A stretch of DNA of 64,000 nt, from assembly GCA_017745595.1 (NCBI GenBank), contig WMBV01000021.1:1-64000 (forward strand), read 5' to 3'. Below are positions 9,220 through 15,699 of this stretch, one piece after another. Each line of letters starts with the position of its first letter. Position 1 is the stretch's first letter. The notes under the pieces are model-generated. The model was not told where the DNA came from. It saw nothing but the letters and a program-made list of their open reading frames with translations, and did no database searches. The position numbers and the translations under genes are program-made. The DNA is from Bordetella petrii (lineage in GTDB: Bacteria; Pseudomonadota; Gammaproteobacteria; Burkholderiales; Burkholderiaceae_B).

Positions 9220-9895
9220 TCGGACACTCGACAATGCGTTGAACGAAGATTCCCGGCGTCACCACGTGTTCGGGGTGCAGGTCGCCCAGCGGCACGAGGC
9301 GGTCGACCTGCACCACCGCCAGCCTGGCCGCCATGCACATCACGGGCCCGAAGTTGCGGCTGGCATAGCGGTAGGTCAGATTGCCCGCCCGATCGCCGTG
9401 CCTCGCCTTCACGAACGCCACATCGCCCGCCAAAGGCTGTTCCAGCACATAGCCGCGACCCGCGACGACGCGCGTCTCTTTACCCTGCGCCAGGCGGGTG
9501 CCGTAGCCGGTGGGCGTGAAGAACGGCCCCATGCCCGCGCCGGCGGCGCGCAGGCGTTCGGCCAGTGTGCCTTGCGGCACCAGCTCCAGCTCGATCTTGC
9601 CGGCCGCATACCATTCGCTGAAAGCCGCGGCATTGGGCTTGAGCGGATTGGACGAACGCGCGAACGAACACACCATCTTGCGCACCCGTCCCGCTCTGAT
9701 CAGCTGGCTCAGGCCGGTCTCGCCATTGCCGGCGTTGTTATTGACCACGGTCAGTTCGCGGGCGCCCGTTGCCAACAAAGCCTGCAGCAGTTCCGTCGGC
9801 ACCCCCGACGCGCCGAAGCCGCCGATCAACAACGTAGAACCGTCCGCGATGCCGGCCACGGCCTCTTCCAGGGACGATACGACTTTATTCAACAT
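9206..9895 (-). CDS. 3-oxoacid CoA-transferase, subunit A
   Basis: This 229-aa alpha subunit of a family I CoA-transferase has the glycine-rich CoA-binding motif IGGFGASGVPTELL near residue 22. Then come VNNNAGNGETGL and a C-terminal half typical of PcaI/ScoA. The gene lies immediately upstream of and overlaps subunit B. With the carboxylase and thiolase-fold genes it suggests that a 3-oxoacid or dicarboxylic acid is activated and split. PcaI versus ScoA cannot be decided by eye. Confidence 0.86.
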   Translation of the reverse strand: MLNKVVSSLEEAVAGIADGSTLLIGGFGASGVPTELLQALLATGARELTVVNNNAGNGETGLSQLIRAGRVRKMVCSFARSSNPLKPNAAAFSEWYAAGKIELELVPQGTLAERLRAAGAGMGPFFTPTGYGTRLAQGKETRVVAGRGYVLEQPLAGDVAFVKARHGDRAGNLTYRYASRNFGPVMCMAARLAVVQVDRLVPLGDLHPEHVVTPGIFVQRIVECPNASQ

Positions 9896-9943
9896 CGATT
9901 ACCTCGCAAGCCGGCGCGGCGCAACCGCATCCGGGTCACAAAT

Positions 9944-10918
9944 CTATTGAACGGTCAGCTGCGCCGACCGGACCACTTCCCGCCACTTGCCGATCTCGCT
10001 CTCGACATAGCGTCCGAATTCGGCGGGCGTGCGGCCGCCCGGCACGCCGCTCCAGTCGGCAATCTGGCGTCGCACGGCGGGCTCCTGCAAAATGGCGGCC
10101 ACCTCGCGCTGCAGCTCGGCCACCCGCTGCGCGTCGGTGCCGGCCGGGCAGAACAAGCCGAACCACGCCGCCACGTCGAATCCCGCCAACCCCGATTCGG
10201 CCAGCGTCGGCACATCCGGCAGCGCCTCGACTCGCCGCGCGCTGGTCACCGCCAGCGCGCGCAACTTGCCGGCCTTGATATGAGGCAGCGACACCGCTAC
10301 GTTGTCGAACATCATCTGCACCTGCCCCGCCAGCAAATCGGCCACGGCGGGCGCGTTGCCCTTGTAGGGCACCTGGATCACGTCTATGCCGGTCTGCAGG
10401 CGGAACATCTCGCCGGTCATGTGGGTAGACTGGCCGGTTCCGGAGTTGGCCAGCGCCAGCTTGCCGGGCTGGCGCCGTGCCAGTTCGACCAGTTGCGCCA
10501 CCGAATCCGCCGGCACGCCGGGGTTGACCACCAGCACGTTCGGCACCGCGAATACGTCCGTCACCGGAATCAGGTCGGCCGGCGCATAGGCCAGGCTGCG
10601 GTGCAGCGAATAATTGATCGCGTTGGGGCCGATATTTCCCATCAACATGGTGCAACCGTCCGGCTTGGCGGCCGCAACCTGCGCCGCCCCGATGGTCCCG
10701 CCCGCGCCCGCCTTGTTTTCCACGACCACCGGCGCATTCTGGCGCGCCGCCAGCCGCGTGGCGATCAAGCGCGCCACCAGGTCGGTGGTGCCGCCCGCGG
10801 CCGCCGGCACCACCATACGCTGGACGCCACCAGGGCACTGCGCCGCCGCCGTCCCCGCCGCCAAAACGGCCCCCATGGCCGCAACCGCCCACAGCATGCC
10901 TCGCACAGGCTTGCGCAT
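9944..10918 (-). CDS. Bug-family (TTT) periplasmic substrate-binding protein
   Basis: This 324-aa protein has an N-terminal export signal (RGMLWAVAAMGAVLAAGTAAAQ). Next come the Bug motifs RMVVPAAAGGTTDLVARLIATRL and VENKAGAGGTIGAAQVAAAKPDG. It is the second Bug protein of this operon, separated from the first by the CoA-transferase and carboxylase genes, which suggests that the pathway handles more than one import ligand. An unusually high alanine and glycine content matches the local GC richness. Confidence 0.86.
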   Translation of the reverse strand: MRKPVRGMLWAVAAMGAVLAAGTAAAQCPGGVQRMVVPAAAGGTTDLVARLIATRLAARQNAPVVVENKAGAGGTIGAAQVAAAKPDGCTMLMGNIGPNAINYSLHRSLAYAPADLIPVTDVFAVPNVLVVNPGVPADSVAQLVELARRQPGKLALANSGTGQSTHMTGEMFRLQTGIDVIQVPYKGNAPAVADLLAGQVQMMFDNVAVSLPHIKAGKLRALAVTSARRVEALPDVPTLAESGLAGFDVAAWFGLFCPAGTDAQRVAELQREVAAILQEPAVRRQIADWSGVPGGRTPAEFGRYVESEIGKWREVVRSAQLTVQ

Positions 10919-10942
10919 CTTCGTCTCCCGTCGTTTTTTTGC

Positions 10943-12115
10943 TTAAAGGGTCTGCTCGACACCCAGGATCGCCGTCGACTGGCTCGACAGCGTGCCGCCA
11001 TTGCCATGCACCAGCGCCAGGCCCGCCTCGCGCACCTGCCGTTCACCGCATTCGCCGCGCAACTGGCGCACGGCCTCGATCATCAGGAACACGCCATACA
11101 TGCCAGGGTGCACGCAGGACAATCCCCCGCCGTTAGTGTTCACGGCCAGGCGCCCTCCCGGCGCGATGCCGCCATCGTCGACCAGCCCGCCCCCTTCGCC
11201 CTTGGCGCAAAACCCCAGGTCTTCCAGGAACAGAATGGTGTTGATCGTGAAAGCGTCGTACAACATGGCCACGTCCACGTCCCGGGCGGCCACCCCCGCC
11301 ATCTCGTAGCAGCGCCGGCCCGACTCGGCCGCGGCAGTTACCGTCAGGTCATGCATCGAGGAGATCTGGCGGTTCCACACCGCGGTAGCGTTGCCCAGCA
11401 CGTACACGGGCGGGCGCGCCAGGTCGCGCGCCCGGTCGGCCCGCGTCAGCACGAAGGCACCCGCCCCATCGCTGACCATGCAGCAGTCGCGCACCGTGAA
11501 CGGATCGCAGACCGGCCGCGCGCCGTAGACATCGTCCAGCGTCAGCGGGTCCCGCGACACCGCTTCCGGATTCAGCTGCGCCCATTTGCGCGCGGCCACC
11601 GCCACCTCGGCGAGCTGCTTGCGCGTGGTGCCATACTGATGCATGTGGCGGCTGGCCGCCAGGGCATAGGCGGCCACGGGCATGGGCGCCTCGTACGGCG
11701 TCTCGAAAGGCTGCGGGTCCAGCACCCGCCGCGTGCGCGTCAGGTCGGCGCGGTTGAAGGTGGCCGTGCGCTGCGTGCTGCCATAGCACACCAGCACATG
11801 GTTGCACTGCCCCGACGCCAGCGCATGCATGGCCGGCAGCAGGTGCGCCACATAACTGGAACCCCCTATCATGGTGCTTTCCACGAAGGTCGGCCGCAGC
11901 CCCAGATACTCGATCACCGGCATCGCCCACATCGTCGACAGCGAGCTGCACGTCGTGATCCCGTCGATATCGCGCAGGCTGAGCCCGGCATCCGCCACCG
12001 CCGCCAGCGCGGCCTGTGTCAGGATTTCCTGTTCGGTATAGCCGGCGGCCTGGCCCAGGCCCGCGTGGCCCACGCCGACAACGGCGGTCTTGCCCCGCAA
12101 GTCGCGCAGATTCAT
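10943..12115 (-). CDS. Thiolase-fold protein, Ltp2/SCP-x-like (probable non-classical thiolase)
   Basis: This 390-aa thiolase-superfamily protein aligns with lipid-transfer-type thiolases (TAVVGVGHAGLGQ at the N-terminus, GGAF-like DGAGAFVLT, C-terminal NTNGGGLSCVHPG with the conserved His). At the place where thiolases have the nucleophilic Cys (VEAACASG-like), this protein reads VESTMIGGSS, so the cysteine appears to be missing. In Ltp2-type enzymes such a protein works with a DUF35 partner as a retro-aldolase. Here the DUF35 gene (12112-12513) overlaps the start by four bases. The aldolase role is inference. Confidence 0.82.
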   Translation of the reverse strand: MNLRDLRGKTAVVGVGHAGLGQAAGYTEQEILTQAALAAVADAGLSLRDIDGITTCSSLSTMWAMPVIEYLGLRPTFVESTMIGGSSYVAHLLPAMHALASGQCNHVLVCYGSTQRTATFNRADLTRTRRVLDPQPFETPYEAPMPVAAYALAASRHMHQYGTTRKQLAEVAVAARKWAQLNPEAVSRDPLTLDDVYGARPVCDPFTVRDCCMVSDGAGAFVLTRADRARDLARPPVYVLGNATAVWNRQISSMHDLTVTAAAESGRRCYEMAGVAARDVDVAMLYDAFTINTILFLEDLGFCAKGEGGGLVDDGGIAPGGRLAVNTNGGGLSCVHPGMYGVFLMIEAVRQLRGECGERQVREAGLALVHGNGGTLSSQSTAILGVEQTL

Positions 12116-12513
12116 GCCCGGACCTCCCGCGGCTCGAACACGACACGGGCCGCTACGCCTTGTCCCTGGATACGCGCCTGCACGGGCATGCCGATGCGAA
12201 CCTCGGCGGCGGGCAGCGAGACCACTTGCCCCATCATGCGCACGCCCTCATCCAGGTCCACCAGGCACACGTTGTAGTCGCCGCCCTGTTCGGCCTTGCG
12301 ATGCACCACGGTCGTCGCGTAAACAGTGGCCAGGCCCGACGGCGTCAGCCAGTCCAGTTTTGCGGCGCCGCAATGCGGGCACACGCAACGCGGATAAAAC
12401 ACCGCCCGGGCGCATTCGGCGCAACGCTGTATCTGGAAACGCCCCGCCGCCAATGCGGCCAGGTACTCGCTTTCCGGCCCGGCCGAAGCCGGCGCATCGG
12501 TTCGATTCTCCAC
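12112..12513 (-). CDS. Zn-ribbon/OB-fold DUF35 protein
   Basis: This 133-aa protein has a rubredoxin-like zinc ribbon (CAECARAVFYPRCVCPHCG, about residues 37-55) followed by an OB-fold. Such DUF35 proteins form complexes with thiolase-fold or MaoC enzymes and bind acyl-CoA. The gene is first in the minus operon and overlaps the thiolase-fold gene (ATGA). The start is a GTG preceded by AAGGAGGA at good spacing. It diverges from the LysR gene at 12666. Confidence 0.87.
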   Translation of the reverse strand: MENRTDAPASAGPESEYLAALAAGRFQIQRCAECARAVFYPRCVCPHCGAAKLDWLTPSGLATVYATTVVHRKAEQGGDYNVCLVDLDEGVRMMGQVVSLPAAEVRIGMPVQARIQGQGVAARVVFEPREVRA

Positions 12514-12612
12514 TCTTGTCCTCCTTTTCGGGCCGGCAGCGATCCGGCTGTACTTTGGAAAAGAGTGTAGGGAAACGCCCCAGGGAGATAAACTCGTCCG
12601 CGGCTAAATGAC

Positions 12613-12631
12613 TTTTAACCTCAGGCTAAAA
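12613..12631. promoter_or_regulatory. Candidate LysR operator between divergent operon and LysR gene
   Basis: A near-perfect dyad TTTTA-A-CCTCAGG-C-TAAAA lies 35 nt before the LysR ATG and about 100 nt before the DUF35 operon. It fits the LysR T-N11-A pattern. Binding is inferred. Confidence 0.4.
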
Positions 12632-12665
12632 AAGCCGCCGCGGCCCCGGCCTATTGCGAACCGAG

Positions 12666-13619
12666 ATGTACGTACTGATCGATCACTTCAAACATGTACT
12701 GAATTTTGTGCGCGTGGCCGAAAGCCGCAGCTTCACCAGCGCCGCCGACCGGCTGGGCGTATCGATCGCCTCTGTCAGCAAAAGCGTGTCGCTGCTCGAG
12801 GCCCGCCTGGGCGTCAAGCTGCTGAATCGCACCACGCGCAGCCTGTCCCTGACCGACGATGGCGAACTGCTGTTGCGGCGCTGCCGGCAGCTGCTGCACG
12901 ATGTAGAAGCCACCGAAGCCGAAGTCACCGGTGCCCACCTGACGCCGATGGGCAAGCTGCGCGTGCATGCGCCCGTGGGCATGGGCCGCAAGGTCATCAT
13001 GCCCGCGCTGCTGTCGCTGACCGAACGCTATCCCGAGCTGTCCGTCGATGCCGACTTCAGCGACCGCATTCCCAATCTGGCCGAAGAAGGGCTGGATGCC
13101 ACCATCCGGATCGGCCGTATCGCGGACTCGCGCGTCGTCGCGAAGAAGCTGACGCAGTTGCGGTATGTCACTTGCGCCAGTCCGGCCTATCTGGCCGCGC
13201 GCGGCACCCCGGCCACGCCGGCCGACCTGGACCGCCACGACTGCCTGGCCTATGTGCAATGGCAGACCGGCCGCTACCATGAATGGGATTTCGCGCGCGA
13301 CGACCAGACCTACACGCTGACACCCACCGGCAAGCTGAACGTCAACCACCCCGAGGCCATCCTGGATGCCGTCATCGCGGGCGCCGGCATCGCGCGCATG
13401 GCCAGCTTCATCGCCGCGCCGGCCATCCTGGACGGCCGGCTGCAACTGATCTTGCCGGAATGGCAGGCGCCCGGCACACCGGTGCAACTGGTCTACCTGC
13501 CCAATCGCCACCTGTCGCCGCGCATCCGCGCCTTCGTCGACACCATGGCGCAGGCCATGCCCCCCTACCTGCCCTGGGAAAAGGCAATGGGCCTGCCTCC
13601 GCCCGATACAGCGAATTGA
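12666..13619 (+). CDS. LysR-family transcriptional regulator
   Basis: This LTTR of about 317 aa has an N-terminal winged helix (FVRVAESRSFTSAADRLG, then SIASVSKSVSLLEARLGVKLLNRTTRS) and a C-terminal periplasmic-binding-like effector domain. It resembles the CrgA/PA0477 subgroup (DATIRIGRIADSRVVAKKL). It is divergent from the 12513-1061 operon and is its likely regulator. I choose the ATG (MYVLIDHF) rather than the TTG four codons upstream. Confidence 0.88.
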   Translation: MYVLIDHFKHVLNFVRVAESRSFTSAADRLGVSIASVSKSVSLLEARLGVKLLNRTTRSLSLTDDGELLLRRCRQLLHDVEATEAEVTGAHLTPMGKLRVHAPVGMGRKVIMPALLSLTERYPELSVDADFSDRIPNLAEEGLDATIRIGRIADSRVVAKKLTQLRYVTCASPAYLAARGTPATPADLDRHDCLAYVQWQTGRYHEWDFARDDQTYTLTPTGKLNVNHPEAILDAVIAGAGIARMASFIAAPAILDGRLQLILPEWQAPGTPVQLVYLPNRHLSPRIRAFVDTMAQAMPPYLPWEKAMGLPPPDTAN

Positions 13620-13708
13620 CGCTCTGTGCTTGCGCCGCGCCGGAATGTCGCGGCGCTTTGCGGCCGCGCAGGAAACTCAGGCGCGGCACCGCCCGCAGCC
13701 CGGCCTGA

Positions 13709-13732
13709 TTCGATACTCTGGGGCGTATCGAA
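13709..13732. promoter_or_regulatory. Dyad symmetry upstream of the small exported protein gene
   Basis: A perfect 8-bp inverted repeat, TTCGATAC and GTATCGAA with an 8-nt spacer, ends 15 nt before the ATG at 13748. It could be an operator or a leader hairpin. Confidence 0.4.
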
Positions 13733-13747
13733 CATCCTGGACTCACT

Positions 13748-14074
13748 ATGACAACACCAATATGGGGTTTATGCGCGGCCATGGCCATGACGATCACCGC
13801 AACGCCCGCCGTCGCGGGCTCGCCTCAGAACGACGCCGATGCCACCCAACGCTGCAAACAAAAATCGGAACTGGCCGACATCATTCTCAGCATCAAGCAG
13901 CACGGAGGCACCCTGGCCGAAATGATGAGCGTGGCCGGCAACGACGAGGCCATGCGCCCCCTGATCACGAAAGTGTATGAAGAAGAAAGGCGTTACTCTG
14001 AAGACGCGCAGAAACAAATGGCCGCGGATCTCAAGCAGCGCATTTACTCGGACTGCATGAACGGCGCGATGTAA
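13748..14074 (+). CDS. Small exported hypothetical protein
   Basis: This 108-aa protein has a probable signal peptide (MTTPIWGLCAAMAMTITATPAVA, cleavage after AVA). The mature part is mostly helical and charged, with two cysteines (C-K-Q-K near the start and D-C-M-N at the end) that could form a disulfide. I recognise no domain. No strong ribosome binding site is visible; a dyad sits directly upstream. It is a single gene between a LysR gene and a convergent GNAT gene, so it probably acts alone in the periplasm. Confidence 0.65.
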   Translation: MTTPIWGLCAAMAMTITATPAVAGSPQNDADATQRCKQKSELADIILSIKQHGGTLAEMMSVAGNDEAMRPLITKVYEEERRYSEDAQKQMAADLKQRIYSDCMNGAM

Positions 14075-14098
14075 GCGCGGCCTGACCCCAAACGCAGT

Positions 14099-14593
14099 TC
14101 AAAGCGCCATGACCATTTCGTGCCAGGCCATGCCCCCATGGTCGGACTCCGATGGGCGCACGTACTGATAGCCCAGACGGGCGTACAGCGCAACGTGGCG
14201 TTCCTTGCACATCAGGTGTATCGCTTTCTTGCCGCGAGCGCGCATCTGCTCGACAAAGGTGCGCATCAGTCCGGTGGCATAGCCGCGGCCCTGAAACGCC
14301 GGGTCAATTACCACGGACATGATGACCACGTTGGGCGCGTCCGCGTCGTGGCCGACCAGGTCCTTGAACTGCTCGTCCGACATGACCACATCATGGGCGC
14401 AGCCGCTGTTGATGAAGCCGATCACTTGGCCGGCCAATTCCATGACCAGAAAGCCCTGCGGATATTCCCGGATGCGCGTGATGATCTTGGCCAGGGTGGC
14501 GGCTTCGTCGCCTTCATAGGCGCCGATCTCGATCGCATAACAGCGATTGGCGTCTTGTGGCTTGGCTGGGCGAAAGGTGGGGTTGCGGGTCAT
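14099..14593 (-). CDS. GNAT-family N-acetyltransferase
   Basis: This GCN5-type acetyltransferase of about 164 aa has the acetyl-CoA motif A in VIMSVVIDPAFQGRGYATGLM (Q/RxxGxG/A) and a C-terminal ALYARLGYQYV. The fold is like arylalkylamine N-acetyltransferases. The amine substrate is unknown. The frame is open nine codons further upstream, but the internal ATG (MTRNPTFRP) is more usual. The gene diverges from the SRPBCC-ArsR pair; the intergenic region is only about 70 nt and contains a dyad. Confidence 0.8.
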   Translation of the reverse strand: MTRNPTFRPAKPQDANRCYAIEIGAYEGDEAATLAKIITRIREYPQGFLVMELAGQVIGFINSGCAHDVVMSDEQFKDLVGHDADAPNVVIMSVVIDPAFQGRGYATGLMRTFVEQMRARGKKAIHLMCKERHVALYARLGYQYVRPSESDHGGMAWHEMVMAL

Positions 14594-14638
14594 ATCTCTG
14601 GAAATGCGGTAGCGCTTCAAGACGTCCGGCGTTATATT

Positions 14639-14662
14639 TTATGCAACTCGGAGGTTGCATAA
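14639..14662. promoter_or_regulatory. Candidate ArsR operator / leader hairpin enclosing the Shine-Dalgarno
   Basis: A perfect 9-bp inverted repeat, TTATGCAAC and GTTGCATAA with a 6-nt spacer (TCGGAG), abuts the ATG at 14662. The spacer plus the first arm base supplies GGAGG, and TATATT just upstream looks like a -10 element. Binding by the ArsR protein at 15156 would block both promoter and translation start; this is inference. Confidence 0.5.
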
Positions 14663-15159
14663 TGAACCCTACTCCCGACCACATCGAAAAGCGCATCGTC
14701 CTGCGCGCTTCCCGAGAACACGTCTGGCGCGCGATCAGCGAGGCAAAGCAATTCGGCACCTGGTTCGGCGTCGAGTTCAACGGCGATTTTGCCGCCGGAA
14801 CCCGGCTTACCGGCCGAATCGCTCCGACACAGGTCGATCCCGAGGTCGCCAGGCTGCAGCAGCCCCACGCCGGGCTGCCGTTCGAGTTCTACATTGAGCG
14901 TATCGAGCCGATGAGCCTCTTTTCTTTTCGCTGGCACCCGAGCGCGACCGACCGCAATACCGACTACTCGGCCGAGCCCACGACCCTGGTCGAGTTCCGG
15001 CTGCAAGACGCCGAGCAAGGTACGCTGCTCTCGATCCGGGAATCCGGTTTCGATTCCATCCCGCTCGAGCGCCGCGCCCAGGCATTCACCAGCAACGAAG
15101 GCGGCTGGGCGCATCAGCTGAAACTCGTCGAAAAGTACCTCGGCCAGCCCGCGCCGTGA
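14662..15159 (+). CDS. SRPBCC/AHSA1-domain protein
   Basis: This 165-aa START-like (SRPBCC, Aha1-homology) protein has the typical pattern KRIVLRASREHVWRAISEAKQFGTWFGVEF, then GTRLTGRI, FSFRWHPSA and a C-terminal GGWAHQLKLVEKYL. These proteins bind small hydrophobic ligands in a cavity and are very often paired with an ArsR repressor, as here. The stop overlaps the GTG of the ArsR gene. The start is fixed by GGAGG 8 nt upstream. Confidence 0.88.
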   Translation: MNPTPDHIEKRIVLRASREHVWRAISEAKQFGTWFGVEFNGDFAAGTRLTGRIAPTQVDPEVARLQQPHAGLPFEFYIERIEPMSLFSFRWHPSATDRNTDYSAEPTTLVEFRLQDAEQGTLLSIRESGFDSIPLERRAQAFTSNEGGWAHQLKLVEKYLGQPAP

Positions 15160-15506
15160 CCCGTACACCGACGATTGCCGCGCAACGACTCACTGGCGCG
15201 GCGCCAGTGTTCGCCGCGCTCGGAGATCCGGCGCGGCTTCGGATCGTCGCCAGGCTGTGCGACGCGGGCCCGCTATCGATCGCCCTGCTCACGCAAGGGA
15301 CAAGCATCTCGCGCCAGGCCGTCACGAAGCATCTGCACGCGCTGGCGGACGCTGGCCTGGTGCGCAACGAACGCAGCGGGCGCGAAAGCCTGTGGCGGCT
15401 CGAACCCCAGGGACTCGCGCAGACCCAAGCCTGCCTGGACCAGATTTCCGCGCAGTGGGACCAGGCGCTTGCAAAGCTATCCGTGTTCGTGGAACGCGAC
15501 GCCTGA
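15156..15506 (+). CDS. ArsR-family transcriptional regulator
   Basis: This 116-aa winged-helix repressor has FAALGDPARLRIVARLCDAGPLSIALLTQGTSISRQAVTKHLHALADAGLVRNERSGRESLW, a textbook ArsR HTH and wing. No metal-binding ELCVCDL motif is present, so it is the metal-independent type that regulates an SRPBCC gene. The GTG start overlaps the TGA of the upstream gene (GTGA). It probably autorepresses through the dyad at 14639. Confidence 0.88.
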   Translation: MTRTPTIAAQRLTGAAPVFAALGDPARLRIVARLCDAGPLSIALLTQGTSISRQAVTKHLHALADAGLVRNERSGRESLWRLEPQGLAQTQACLDQISAQWDQALAKLSVFVERDA

Positions 15507-15567
15507 TTGCCGCGCGACCGGCGGGGCCGGCGATCGTGGCGCCGCTCAATCCGCCCGCGACCCATAT

Positions 15568-15586
15568 TGTTCCTTATGGTGGAACA
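15568..15586. promoter_or_regulatory. Operator-like dyad 1 upstream of hyuA
   Basis: TGTTCC-N7-GGAACA, a perfect 6-bp dyad. An identical arm pair recurs at 15662, centred 94 bp downstream (about nine helical turns). It is a candidate site for the IclR-TAXI regulator of this operon. Confidence 0.55.
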
Positions 15587-15661
15587 GCCATGAACTTATT
15601 TCTTCATGGCGGCATGCGCTGCGTTGCCGCGGACCGATGCGTTAACTAGACTCCATCCGAC

Positions 15662-15680
15662 TGTTCCCACTCGCGGAACA
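15662..15680. promoter_or_regulatory. Operator-like dyad 2 upstream of hyuA
   Basis: Second TGTTCC-N7-GGAACA copy, ending 19 nt before the hyuA ATG and just before its GGAGG. The spacer sequence differs from copy 1, so only the arms are conserved, as expected for a protein-binding site. Confidence 0.55.
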
Positions 15681-15699
15681 GACTTCGGAGGTAGGACAG

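Noticed and set aside
9188-12277. Plus-strand open frame of 1029 codons
   Set aside because: It is antisense to the CoA-transferase, Bug and thiolase-fold genes. The translation is low-complexity (Arg, His, Gln) and shows no domain.
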